From positions 2,852,001-2,916,000 of the forward strand of contig NZ_CP046507.1 in the NCBI RefSeq assembly GCF_009741445.1: a stretch of 64,000 nt of DNA. The letters are read 5' to 3'. Numbering within the stretch: position 1 is the stretch's first letter; every line of letters starts with the position of its first letter. The stretch comes from Mycobacterium avium subsp. avium. GTDB taxonomy: Bacteria; Actinomycetota; Actinomycetes; Mycobacteriales; Mycobacteriaceae. The position numbers were made by a program, and so were the translations under genes. Positions 43,739-52,271 of this stretch are shown in pieces. Below the pieces are notes generated by a model. It saw only the letters and a list, made by a program, of their open reading frames with translations. It ran no database searches and was not told the DNA's origin.

Positions 43739-45122
43739 CGGGCAAACTGTCCACCAGGCGATGCACCACCAGCGAGGATGCTGCCAAGAATTACGATGCC
43801 GGCTAAAAGTCCCTCACCAGCCTTCTTGCCGGCATCCGCTAGGTCGTGAGCGAAGTTGGATAAAGGAGACGCTCCGCCGGACGATGATGCCAATCCTGGG
43901 GTCGCGGATGGTGCCAACGTCGGCGTGTCCGGAGTATCTAATGGCGCTATCGGAAGCGGCGTGGCCGGTGTGACATGAAAGCCCGGCGGCGACGGATCCT
44001 GCAGCCATGGCGGCAGCCTGGCCGGATCAACCACTTGCGTTGGAGGGAAGGCGACAGGCGGTGGTCCTCCAACCTGCGGTGGAGAGCCTGGCAATGGCAC
44101 AGGCTGACCAACAGCCGGAATCTGCGGTGGAGAGTTAATCACTGGCGGAGCATAAGGAACATGGAGTTTCTTGTCCGACCCGTCGGGATACCAGACATCG
44201 ATAGTGTCGCCCCAACCTTTACCGCTCTGACGTAAACCTATTTCAGTGCCGTCTGGGAGGACCCGCGTTACGCCGTCATAACCCGGCCGTCCCGGGCTAT
44301 CAGCGGCGTTACGCGTGAGATAATCCCACATCCGTTTAATACTGGATCTATCCCACAGCTCTTTGACGCCCGGATTCGTGCCGACTCCGTAGCGCCCTCG
44401 TTTTCCCCCATTCTGCAATGGATCCAAGATATTTCTGACATCGTCGCCGTTGTTTACCGGCGGCAGGGGACCTGGCTGCGGGTCTGGTGGCACAGGCTGA
44501 GGCGAGTCTTTTCGAGTCTTGTTGTCGACGAGCTGGATACCGTGATCAGTATTATCACCGGCAATAGTGTCGCCGCGCCCTGAAGAGCCCTCGAATGTTA
44601 GGGTGTCCACGCATTTCGTAGTGGCGGCGATCTTAGACGCAAGTTGCTGATCCGTCGCGATCAATGCCGCGAGCCGATGGCGGATGAAGCTGGCGTGTTC
44701 CTCAGCCAGAGCTTGTCGACTCGAACGGAAGTTGGCCGGCCCACCTTTTGAACGATCCGCCACCGAATATTCCTCGCCGACGTCAAAGCCATCTGACTCT
44801 GCAGCAACTACGGCATCTAGGACTCCTTCCCTGCACGCCTGCAACTGCTCGTCGCCTCGAAGAGCGATCGCGGCAGCTTGGTGCAGTTGGTCGGCCACTG
44901 CACGAACACTAATCACGTCACGGTAGGCACGAGCTTGAGCCGCAACTGCGGCCTGCCCCTTCCATGCGACGCCTCTCGGGGCCAACATCCTGTCGTTGAT
45001 TTCGGTAAATGTCTGCTCCCACAAGCTGGCGCTGCGGGACCAAAAGTCGGCAGCTCTCGTCAGATACTTAGTGTCGAGGGCCCGAACTTGCGACAAGGTT
45101 GGGAATGGTGCCCTCAGTTGAG
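43735..45122 (-). pseudogene. WxG-type secreted effector with toxin-like domain, 5' end removed by IS256 insertion
   Basis: The remaining frame encodes about 460 residues. An N-terminal helical hairpin (LSQVRALDTKYLTRAADFWS, then the WxG turn GVAWKGQAAVAAQARAYRDV) resembles type VII secretion substrates. A Pro-rich linker (QPVPPDPQPGPLPPVN) leads to a compact domain at about nt 44150-44410: NPGVKELWDRSSIKRMWDYL, then VTRVLPDGTEIGLRQSGKGW and TIDVWYPDGSDKKLHV. It looks like a polymorphic-toxin effector domain. A second long Pro-rich tail follows, ending in a hydrophobic segment. The native start (GTG 50527) was separated by the insertion. TTG 45096 is the only in-frame start left close by. The region is AT-richer than its neighbours. 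Confidence 0.72.
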
Positions 45123-45240
45123 TCCCGCATAGTGGTGTAGCGCGGTTGCTGGGTTCGTCATCGTGTCGGTGATGGACGTAAAGCGGCCACCGCGTGATCC
45201 TTCGAGTCAACCTTCCACAGAATCCTCGAGGAGTCCCACG

Positions 45241-46260
45241 ATGACCGCACCCCACGTTGTCGACCCTGCCGGCCTTCTTGGCGAGGCCCTGGCCGAAGCC
45301 TCACCTGATCTGATGCGCTCCCTGCTGCAGACCGTGATCAACGCTCTGCTGTCGGCGGATGCTGATGCCGTCGTGGGCGCCGAATGGGGCCAGCCCACCC
45401 CGGGACGGCGAGCGCAGCGCAACGGGTATCGCCACCGCGGCCTGGACACCAGGGTGGGCACCATCGATGTCGCAGTCCCGAAGCTGCGCAAGGGAACCTA
45501 CTTTCCCGACTGGCTGCTCGAACGCCGCAAGCGGGCCGAATCCGCGCTGATCACCGTGGTCGCCGACTGCTACCTGGCCGGCGTCTCCACGCGGCGGATG
45601 GACAAGCTGGTCAAGACCCTGGGCATCGACTCACTGAGTAAATCGCAGGTCAGCCGCATGGCCACCGACCTCGACGAGCACGTCGAGGCGTTCCGTCACC
45701 GCCCACTCGATTCTGCTGGCCCGTTCACCTTCGTCGCCGCTGATGCGTTGACGATGAAGGTCCGCGAAGGCGGCCGCGTGGTCAACGGGGTCGTGCTGCT
45801 GGCCACTGGCGTCAACGGTGACGGACACCGCGAAGTCCTGGGCATGCGGGTGGTCACCAGCGAGACCGGCCCGGCCTGGAACGAGTTCTTCGCCGACCTC
45901 GTCGCCCGCGGGCTGGCCGGCGTACGCCTGGTCACCAGCGACGCCCACGCCGGGCTGCGCGAGGCGATCGCGGCCAACCTGCCCGGAGCGGCCTGGCAGC
46001 GGTGTCGCACACACTACGCGGCCAACCTGATGAGCATCTGCCCCAAGAGCATGTGGCCGGCGGTCAAAGCGATGCTGCACAGCGTCTACGACCAACCCGA
46101 TGCCCCCGCGGTGGCCGCGCAGTTCGACCGGCTCATCGACTACGTCACCGACAAACTGCCCGCCGTGGCCGACCACCTGGCCACCGCCCGCGAAGATATC
46201 CTGGCCTTCACTGCATTCCCCAAAGATGTCTGGTCCCAGATCTGGTCCAACAACCCCGCA
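45241..46260 (+). pseudogene. IS256-family transposase, N-terminal part
   Basis: The ATG at 45241 has GAGGAG upstream. About 338 codons of an IS1081-type mutator transposase follow: MTAPHVVDPAGLLGEALAEA, then GYRHRGLDTRVGTIDVAVPK, VADCYLAGVSTRRMDKLVKT, TFVAADALTMKVREGGRVVN with the catalytic Asp, GVRLVTSDAHAGLREAIAA with the second Asp, and CRTHYAANLM. The homologous frame stops matching after FPKDVWSQIWSNNP, where the Tn554-like element begins. It reads on out of frame sense to 46461. The catalytic Glu and the rest are on the far side. Confidence 0.9.
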
Positions 46261-46382
46261 GTTATCTGGAGTCCTGCAGGCGGTGTCCTTGATGTCCGAC
46301 ACGAGGCGTTGAGGTCCCAGGTTCTGCGTGGTGGACGTGTTTATCTGCAGTCGTCCAGGAGGCAAGAGCCTGCGGAGGGGCG

Positions 46383-47489
46383 ATGCAGATTGCACGAGTT
46401 ATCTCGCCGGTCTCGTTGCGTGAGTCGTGGACCGTTCTCGGCGACGACGACGCTCCGGTAGCAGCGGTTGACCGGTATCTGGCGTATCTGACCGATATCG
46501 AGCGATCACCGAACACGGTCAAGGCGTACGCGCACGATCTCAAGGACTGGTTCGGTTTTCTCGCCGAGCGTGGGCTGGACTGGCGGGCGGTGCGGCTTGA
46601 TGACGTAGGTGAGTTCGTGGCCTGGCTGCGGCTGCCGCTGCGGGCCCGGCATGGGCAGGTTGCGGTGTTGCCGTCGGTGCCGCATCACTGCACGGAATCT
46701 ACTGTGAACCGCAAGCTTTCGGCGGTCGGGGCGTTTTACACCCACGCCGCACGAGATGGGCTGGATGTCAGCGCTCTGCTGACCTCGTGGCAGGTCGGCG
46801 GCGCGCGCGGTGGTTGGAAGCCGTTTTTGCACCACATCAGCAAGGGCGCGCCGAGGTCGCGGCGGGTGATCGCGTTGAAGGCGCCGAAGAAGCTGCCGCG
46901 GGTGCTCTCACCGGACGAGGTGCAGGCGATCCTGGATGGTTGCGGTCGGCTGCGGGACCGATTGCTGTTCGCCGTGCTCTACGACACCGGGATGCGGATC
47001 GGTGAGGCACTTGGTTTGCGGCACAACGACATCGCCGCTGCCGAGCATGAGGTGACGGTGCGGCGACGCGATAACGCCAATGGCGCGCGCGCCAAGTCAC
47101 AGACCGTCCGCACGATCCCAGTCAGCAGCGCGTTGATCCGATTGTTCGCCGACTACCTTCACAGCGAGTACGGCGATCTGGACAGCGACTACGTGTTCGT
47201 CAACCTGTGGGGCCGCCCGCAGGGGCATCCGCTGACCTACGCTGCGGTCTACGACCTGGTGCGGAGGCTGCGCCGGCGGACCGGGATCGACTTCGACCCG
47301 CACTGGCTGCGACACACGGCCGCAACCCGGCTGCTGCGCGACGGAGTCAGCATCGAGGTGGTCGCGCACCTGCTCGGACATGCGCACGTGGCGACGACGA
47401 CCACGACGTATGGGCACCTCACCGTGGAGGACGCTCGGCGGGTCATGGAACAGGCAGGCTGGTTCACCGATGGGCAGGTGCGGCTATGA
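46383..47489 (+). CDS. tyrosine recombinase, TnpA-like
   Basis: This 368-residue integrase-type recombinase has an N-terminal SAM-like core-binding domain (VDRYLAYLTDIERSPNTVKA). The catalytic domain carries YDTGMRIGEALGLRHNDI (first Arg), PHWLRHTAATRLLRDGVS (His-x-x-Arg) and AHLLGHAHVATTTTTYGHLT with the nucleophile Tyr. All five catalytic residues appear to be present. It is the first gene of the transposition operon, and its stop overlaps the next ATG. It likely recognises one end of the element and catalyses strand exchange with the second recombinase. Confidence 0.9.
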   Translation: MQIARVISPVSLRESWTVLGDDDAPVAAVDRYLAYLTDIERSPNTVKAYAHDLKDWFGFLAERGLDWRAVRLDDVGEFVAWLRLPLRARHGQVAVLPSVPHHCTESTVNRKLSAVGAFYTHAARDGLDVSALLTSWQVGGARGGWKPFLHHISKGAPRSRRVIALKAPKKLPRVLSPDEVQAILDGCGRLRDRLLFAVLYDTGMRIGEALGLRHNDIAAAEHEVTVRRRDNANGARAKSQTVRTIPVSSALIRLFADYLHSEYGDLDSDYVFVNLWGRPQGHPLTYAAVYDLVRRLRRRTGIDFDPHWLRHTAATRLLRDGVSIEVVAHLLGHAHVATTTTTYGHLTVEDARRVMEQAGWFTDGQVRL

Positions 47490-49717
47490 GCACGCCGTCG
47501 CTGAAGCCCGCCGGCCCGTCGGGGCTAATCGGCAAGCTGATGGCCGAGGTCCGCAGCGAATTCCGCAGCGATGTACTGGAATTCGGTGCCGATGATCCGG
47601 TGTTTGGTGGAGCCGAGTGCCGGGTTGAGGGGTGCGGGCGAACCGCCCGCGGACGCGGCCTGTGTGAAGGACATCGGCAACGGTGGGACGACGAAGGACG
47701 CCCGTCGGTGGAGCAGTTTGTCGTGTCGACCGATCCGCGGTGGCGGCGGCGACAACCCAACCAGCGCTGCCGGGTGCCCGGTTGCGGTTACGGCTCTGCC
47801 CGTGGCGGCATGTGCGGGCTGCACGCGCAACGATGGGAACGCGCCGGGCGCCCCAGCCTGGCCGGATGGCTGGCCGAACCGCAGCCGTTCAAGCAACCAG
47901 CGGCCGGGGTGACCTGCCGGATTCCGCACTGCGAGCTCTGGCCGCAGGGCACGTCTGCGTTCTGCCAAACCCACACCAACACCTGGAAGGTCAACGGCAG
48001 ACCCGACATCGACGTGTTCGCCGACCGCTTCGCCGCCGAAGCCCCGTTGGCCAGTGAGCAGATACGGCTCGACCGGCTGATCGGTCAGCTGAAGCTGGAA
48101 CTGCAGTACGTGCTGCAACGCCGCCACGACGATCGGCAGGGCAAGCTCACCCCGGACGTGGTCATGCGCGTGGTGAAGGCACTGGCCGCCGCAGGCGTGG
48201 GCTCCCTGCTCCACCACGACGAGGACACCTGGCATGACTGGGCTCGGTCGACGATCAACGACACTCGCTCCCGTGGATTCCTCAGCTACGCATCCCGGGT
48301 GATCGCCGACCTGGCCGAGGCCGGCGGCTGGGACGCCGAATACCCGCGCGAAGTCTGGCGCATGCGCCGGCTCGGCTACGACGGAGACCGCACGCTGCGC
48401 TTCGACGGTATTCCGCAGCCGTGGCTGCGGGATCTGGCCAAGCGGTGGGTCCGGTGGCGGCTATCGACCGGATTGGGTCTGGAAGCCGGCGGCGGCAGGC
48501 CGGTCGTTGCGCTCACCCGCTTCGCCGGGTACCTCGCCGACATCGGCGTCGAGAGCATCGACCGGATCAACCGGCCGGTGCTGGAGCGCTATTTGGCCAA
48601 CCTGCGCAGCGACTCCATCGGTGCCCAACGCCGCGGGACCCATATCGGGCTGCTCAACCGATTCTTCGCTACCGTCCGCCAACACCGTTGGGACACAGAC
48701 CTTCCCGCAGACGCGATGTTCTTCGCCGAGGACTACCCCAAACGCGATGAACGGTTGCCTCGGGCACTGGCCGAACAGGTCATGACCCAGCTCGAGGATC
48801 CCGACAACCTTGCCCGATACGCCGACCCCGCTCACCGGTTGATCACGATCATCTTGATGCGTTGCGGGCTACGGATCACTGATGCGCTGCGGCTGCGCAG
48901 CGATTGTGTGGTCGCCGATGCCGAAGGCGCACCGTATCTGCGCTACCTCAACCACAAGATGAAACGCGACGCGTTGGTGCCCATCGACGAGCAGTTGCGC
49001 GAACTCATCGCCGAACATCGCAACCACACCTCCCAGCGTTGGCCGGCAGGCACGCCGGTGTTGTTCCCACGGCCGACGAAGAACATTGACGGCACCCACC
49101 CGATCGCGAGTCCCACCTACCGGATGGCGCTGTTGCGCTGGCTGTCCGTCTGCGACATCCGCGACGAGCACGGCCAGCCGGTGCACCTCACCCCGCACCA
49201 GTGGCGCCATACCCTGGGCACCCGGCTGATCAACCGCGACGTCCCGCAAGAGGTCGTGCGACGCATCCTCGACCATGACTCCGCGCAGATGACCGGGCAC
49301 TACGCCCGCCTGCACGACACCACCGTGCGCCGTCAGTGGGAGGCAGCTCGAAAGGTCGACATCCACGGCGCCACAATCATTTTCGACCCGTCCGGGCCGA
49401 TCGCGGAGGCCGCCTGGGCCAAACAGCGCCTCGGCCGAGCCACCCAGGCCCTACCCAACGGCTACTGCGGACTGCCGGTGCAGCAGAGCTGCCCGCACGC
49501 CAACGCCTGCCTGACCTGCCCGATGTTCCTCACCACCGCCGAGTTCCTGCCCCAGCACCACCAGCAGCGGCAACAGACTCTGCAGCTGATCACCGCCGCC
49601 GAAGCCCGCGGCCAACAACGTCTGGCCGAGATGAACCGTCAAGTCCTGCACAACCTGGACACCATCATCACCGCCCTCAACGATTCAGAACCAGGGAAGG
49701 CCAAACATGCGGGCTGA
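47486..49717 (+). CDS. large tyrosine recombinase, TnpB-like
   Basis: This 743-residue protein has an N-terminal region with repeated Cys/His clusters (CRVEGCGRTARGRGLCEGH, CRVPGCGYGSARGGMCGLH and CRIPHCELWPQGTSAFCQTH). They look like three tandem zinc-binding units. The core-binding segment (LTRFAGYLADIGVESIDRIN) precedes a catalytic domain with MRCGLRITDALRLRSD, LTPHQWRHTLGTRLINRD and LDHDSAQMTGHYARLHDT. A C-terminal Cys-rich motif GYCGLPVQQSCPHANACLTC follows, typical of this recombinase class. It starts at ATG 47486 overlapping tnpA. Confidence 0.88.
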   Translation: MSTPSLKPAGPSGLIGKLMAEVRSEFRSDVLEFGADDPVFGGAECRVEGCGRTARGRGLCEGHRQRWDDEGRPSVEQFVVSTDPRWRRRQPNQRCRVPGCGYGSARGGMCGLHAQRWERAGRPSLAGWLAEPQPFKQPAAGVTCRIPHCELWPQGTSAFCQTHTNTWKVNGRPDIDVFADRFAAEAPLASEQIRLDRLIGQLKLELQYVLQRRHDDRQGKLTPDVVMRVVKALAAAGVGSLLHHDEDTWHDWARSTINDTRSRGFLSYASRVIADLAEAGGWDAEYPREVWRMRRLGYDGDRTLRFDGIPQPWLRDLAKRWVRWRLSTGLGLEAGGGRPVVALTRFAGYLADIGVESIDRINRPVLERYLANLRSDSIGAQRRGTHIGLLNRFFATVRQHRWDTDLPADAMFFAEDYPKRDERLPRALAEQVMTQLEDPDNLARYADPAHRLITIILMRCGLRITDALRLRSDCVVADAEGAPYLRYLNHKMKRDALVPIDEQLRELIAEHRNHTSQRWPAGTPVLFPRPTKNIDGTHPIASPTYRMALLRWLSVCDIRDEHGQPVHLTPHQWRHTLGTRLINRDVPQEVVRRILDHDSAQMTGHYARLHDTTVRRQWEAARKVDIHGATIIFDPSGPIAEAAWAKQRLGRATQALPNGYCGLPVQQSCPHANACLTCPMFLTTAEFLPQHHQQRQQTLQLITAAEARGQQRLAEMNRQVLHNLDTIITALNDSEPGKAKHAG

Positions 49718-50138
49718 CAACAGCATCAACCTCATCCGGGCGGCCCAGCAGCGGCACGAACACACCCGCGCCAAGGCGATCGCGGCGATGCACGAACTCG
49801 ACCGGACCGGCGCCGTGCTCACCTTCGAATCCGTCGCCCGCCATGCCGGTGTCTCCCGCTCGTGGATCTACACCCAAATCGACCTCAAAGACGAGATCTG
49901 CCGGCTCCGCGCCCAGCACCGGCCCGAGCCAAGCACACCGTTACCTGCCCGACAACGCGCCAGCGACGACTCCCTGCGGCAGCGCCTCGAAATCGCCAAC
50001 CGCCGCAACCACGAACTCGCCGATGAGAACCGGCGGCTACGCCGCCAACTCGCGTGCGCCCTTGGCCAACTCCGCGACGACACCGGAAGACACCATGAAC
50101 GGACGCATCACGATTCGGTAACGATCGGGCCATGCTGA
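49707..50138 (+). CDS. DUF6262 / TnpC-like small protein
   Basis: This 143-residue protein has a helix-turn-helix-like N-terminus ([20 protein letters not shown], then [20 protein letters not shown]) and a coiled coil ([20 protein letters not shown], then [17 protein letters not shown]). This is the layout of TnpC/DUF6262 proteins that accompany TnpA-TnpB recombinases and help orient transposition. It overlaps the tnpB end by 11 bp. It is not a helper ATPase. Confidence 0.85.
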   Translation: MRADNSINLIRAAQQRHEHTRAKAIAAMHELDRTGAVLTFESVARHAGVSRSWIYTQIDLKDEICRLRAQHRPEPSTPLPARQRASDDSLRQRLEIANRRNHELADENRRLRRQLACALGQLRDDTGRHHERTHHDSVTIGPC

Positions 50139-50239
50139 CCGCCAACCGATATCGATCTCCAGCCGCGTCATGGACACCCTCCACGACACAAACCTGCAGG
50201 TCACAACAGCTATCGCACACAGTGCTCCAGATAACCAGT

Positions 50240-50467
50240 GAACGGCTCAACAAAGAGATCCGCCGCCGCACCGACGCCGTCGGGATCTTCCCCAACCGCG
50301 ACGCCATCGTCCGTCTCGTCGGCGCCGTGTTGGCCGAACAGAACGACGAATGGGCCGAAGGCCGCCGTTACCTCGGCCTCGACATCCTCACCCGCTGCCG
50401 CCTGACCACCATCACCGACGACAACCCCGACATAGGAGCCAACGACATGCCCGCACTCACCGCCTAA
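50240..50467 (+). pseudogene. IS256-family transposase, C-terminal part
   Basis: The sequence reads [20 protein letters not shown], then [20 protein letters not shown] and [18 protein letters not shown], ending MPALTA. This is the conserved C-terminus of IS1081-type transposases, including the region of the catalytic Glu ([10 protein letters not shown]). Joined to 45241-46254 with one bridging codon it gives about 414 residues, the expected family length. It has no start of its own. Confidence 0.9.
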
Positions 50468-50496
50468 CCCACCGGATCACACAGCACTACACCACT

Positions 50497-50527
50497 TCCC
50501 GGGACTTGACCGTGCCCTCGCCGCCAC
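50497..50527 (-). pseudogene. stranded first codons of the WxG effector gene
   Basis: GTG 50527 lies directly after the stop of the EspC-like gene (TAG then GTG). The ten codons up to the IS256 edge (MAARARSSPG) run in frame into TQLRAPFPTLSQVRAL at 45122 when the IS and one copy of the shared CGGGA are removed (1,419 nt, 472 residues). Confidence 0.65.
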
Positions 50528-50839
50528 CTAGCACACCCTTGAGCTTTCCACTGCCCGCAGGTCGGCGGCCGCACGGGCTTCATGAGTGTCGTAGCCGGCA
50601 GCAGCTGCGCGGAGTTTCGCGGCGGTCGCCTGCACGTGGCGCGCGCTTCGCACGCCAGCTTCAGCGACCTGTTCACAGGCCGCCTCGACTGCCGCTGCGC
50701 TGGTCAGTGGTGACGTCTCGTCAACCGACGGAAGCGTATTGGCCGATAGCTTGCCGGCTAACGCATCACACCGGGCAGCCTCTAAACGCAAGCCGCCATC
50801 ACTTACTTGCAATTGGCTCGAAGACTTAGCCGAGAACAT
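50528..50839 (-). CDS. EspC-like ESX secretion partner protein
   Basis: This 103-residue Ala-rich helical protein contains LQVSDGGLRLEAARCDALAG, then TSPLTSAAAVEAACEQVAEA and KLRAAAAGYDTHEARAAADL. YDTHE (Tyr83 to Glu87) matches the YxxxD/E secretion signal of type VII substrates. The size and opening fit the EspC (T7SS_ESX_EspC) family, which pairs with a WxG partner from the next gene. The ATG at 50839 is used; TTG 50812 is an alternative. Its stop directly abuts the former start of the effector gene. It is intact, but the effector is now disconnected from it by more than 5 kb of mobile DNA. Confidence 0.75.
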   Translation of the reverse strand: MFSAKSSSQLQVSDGGLRLEAARCDALAGKLSANTLPSVDETSPLTSAAAVEAACEQVAEAGVRSARHVQATAAKLRAAAAGYDTHEARAAADLRAVESSRVC

Positions 50840-51140
50840 AACAAGAGATTAGTGCTCGATAGCCGCTCGCGAAATTCAGAAGGCCGCTGAGACAGGGCGA
50901 GTCAATCCCACTCGAATGGGATCAGGAGAGTCCGCGTAACCGCGAAGTTGGTAGTCAGATGGGCGTCGCCGCTCGACGGACAGACAGTCGCGACTGCGCG
51001 CTGAAGCCAGTCAATAGCCACCGCCGCCAACGCTCCGGGCGTCTTGCGGCCAACTGGTAGGCGATACACTCCGCAATCCTGGCTTCGCAATCTGCTCGGC
51101 ATTCGTCAGCCGTGCCACACTGCGCGGTAACCTCATTCTC
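50840..51140. other. 301-bp intergenic region between EspC-like and TetR-hotdog genes
   Basis: It holds divergent promoter sequence and a possible 66-residue minus-strand ORF (50902-51102) with no ribosome site or known similarity, ending in the short palindrome ATCCCA-N6-TGGGAT (50905-50922). I see no convincing gene. The ORF could be a remnant. Confidence 0.4.
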
Positions 51141-51142
51141 AT
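51124..51142. promoter_or_regulatory. degenerate GGTAACnTCATT operator at the TetR-hotdog start codon
   Basis: GCGGTAACCTCATTCTCAT agrees with the perfect palindrome at 52217-52235 at 14 of 19 positions and overlaps the ATG at 51141. Binding here would block expression of the regulator itself. Confidence 0.45.
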
Positions 51143-52172
51143 GGCCGAGCCCAACGAGGACGTCGAGATCACCCGCGGCGACCGCTTCATCAAGACGGCC
51201 GTGGCGATACTGGGCGAAACCGGGCGCACCGACTTCACCGTCCAAGAGGTGGTCGCGCGCTCCAAGACGTCGTTGCGCGCCTTCTACCAACACTTCAGCA
51301 GCAAGGACGAACTGCTGCTGGCGCTGTTCGACCGGACCATCGCCCAGTCGGCGCAGACCTGGCGCGCCGAGACCGCCGGGCTGGACAGCACCGCGGCGCT
51401 GAAATTGGTGATCGACCGGGTCAGCCAGCAACCGGAATCGAGCACCCAGGACAGCCTCAATCGGGCGTTGACCCTTTACAACCAGCACCTGGCCGAAACC
51501 CGTCCGCGCGAATACGCCCGGGTGCTCTCCCCGCTGCACCGGCTGATCCGCGACATCGTCGGCCAGGGCATCACCGAGGGAGTGTTCAACCCCGGATTGG
51601 ACGTCGGGGCGGCGGCCGCCATCGTCATGCAGACCATGATGGGTGCGCAGCGATTGCACTGGCTGGGTGCGGAATTGAACGGCACCTCCGTCGATGCCGG
51701 CCAGCTCTACGACTTCTGCAGCCGGGCGCTGGGCATCCGGGACACCGACGAGGACGCGGGCGCGCCGTCGCTGGCGGAGTTGTTCGGGCAGATCGGCATG
51801 CGCCCCGGCACCCGCAACGGTCAGTTCGCGATGACCATGCCGGTCAGCCCCGCGGTGGTCAACACCTCCGGCGCGCTGCAGGGCGGCCTGATCGCCACGC
51901 TGGTCGACGTGGCGGGCGGGCAGTTCGGGCTGGACTATCTGCGGCCCGGCACCACGATGACCACCGCGGACCTGTTCGTCCGCTACCTGCGGCCGGTGCG
52001 GCAGGGTTCGGCCTTCGCGGTGCCCAGGATGCTGCGCTCGGGACGGCGGGCGATGGTGATGCAGGTGGACATCTTCGGCGACGGCGACGACGAGCTGCTC
52101 GCCACCGCCACCGTGAACTTCGCCATCATCAACGGCGACACGCCGAGCTCCGGGCTGCCCCCGGCCGAATAG
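51141..52172 (+). CDS. TetR-family regulator fused to a PaaI-type hotdog thioesterase domain
   Basis: This 343-residue protein combines two domains. Residues 1-200 are a TetR regulator with HTH (FTVQEVVARSKTSLRAFYQH, then FSSKDELLLALFDRTIAQ) and a helical ligand domain. Residues about 215-335 are a PaaI/4HBT-type hotdog with NTSGALQGGLIATLVDVAGG, then TADLFVRYLRPVRQGSAFAV. The GxLQGG-LIATLVDVAGG stretch is the active-site helix of acyl-CoA thioesterases. Such a fusion could read acyl-CoA through its hotdog. There is no stop or slippery site between the halves. It precedes the amidohydrolase gene by 99 bp holding a palindrome. Confidence 0.88.
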   Translation: MAEPNEDVEITRGDRFIKTAVAILGETGRTDFTVQEVVARSKTSLRAFYQHFSSKDELLLALFDRTIAQSAQTWRAETAGLDSTAALKLVIDRVSQQPESSTQDSLNRALTLYNQHLAETRPREYARVLSPLHRLIRDIVGQGITEGVFNPGLDVGAAAAIVMQTMMGAQRLHWLGAELNGTSVDAGQLYDFCSRALGIRDTDEDAGAPSLAELFGQIGMRPGTRNGQFAMTMPVSPAVVNTSGALQGGLIATLVDVAGGQFGLDYLRPGTTMTTADLFVRYLRPVRQGSAFAVPRMLRSGRRAMVMQVDIFGDGDDELLATATVNFAIINGDTPSSGLPPAE

Positions 52173-52216
52173 CGACGAATACGGCCGAACGGGCAGGTAC
52201 ACCTTGTTCCGCACAA

Positions 52217-52235
52217 GTGGTAACGTCATTACCAC
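52217..52235. promoter_or_regulatory. perfect palindrome GTGGTAA-CGTCA-TTACCAC upstream of amidohydrolase
   Basis: The 7-bp arms are perfect, 52217-52223 and 52229-52235. The size and symmetry fit a TetR-dimer operator. It is 36 bp before the amidohydrolase ATG and is partly repeated at 51124-51142. Confidence 0.65.
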
Positions 52236-52271
52236 ACAGTGAGAATTACAGCCTTCTGCAAGGAGATCGCC

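Larger units (their letters stand above)
46261..50235 (+). mobile_element. Tn554-like element with three genes (tyrosine recombinase pair plus DUF6262)
   Basis: The ends are GTTATCTGGAG (46261-46271) and its inverse CTCCAGATAAC (50225-50235). It lies exactly between the two parts of the IS256 transposase gene. Three + strand genes overlap one another (ATGA, then 11 bp), matching the tnpA-tnpB-tnpC order of Tn554 and its actinobacterial relatives. There is no cargo gene. The bases next to the ends (GCA at left, CAGT at right) differ from the expected transposase codon CAG. This is in line with Tn554-type site-specific joining, which carries along core bases. Confidence 0.82.
45128..50496 (+). 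mobile_element. IS256-family (IS1081-like) element, itself interrupted
   Basis: The outer ends share AGTGGTGTAG: direct at 45131-45140, inverse CTACACCACT at 50487-50496. TCCCG is present at both host junctions (45123-45127 and 50497-50501), a partial target duplication. Inner sequence around 45190 (GCGTGATCCTTCG) and the coding part match IS1081-type mutator elements. The transposase is split into 45241-46260 and 50240-50467 by a 3,975-bp element. Without it the IS would be about 1.4 kb. The exact outer ends are uncertain by a few bases. Confidence 0.8.

Noticed and set aside
46256..46461. Extension of the IS256 transposase ORF into ITW-like tail up to 46461
   Set aside because: This is read-through into the Tn554-like end (AVIWSPAGG onward) with no similarity to the family.
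50132..50467. 111-residue ORF as an independent gene
   Set aside because: Only its last 75 codons have meaning, as the C-terminus of the IS256 transposase; the first part is the Tn554-like end.
50902..51102. 66-residue minus-strand ORF
   Set aside because: No ribosome site, no similarity recognised, low support. Kept only as a mention in the intergenic entry.
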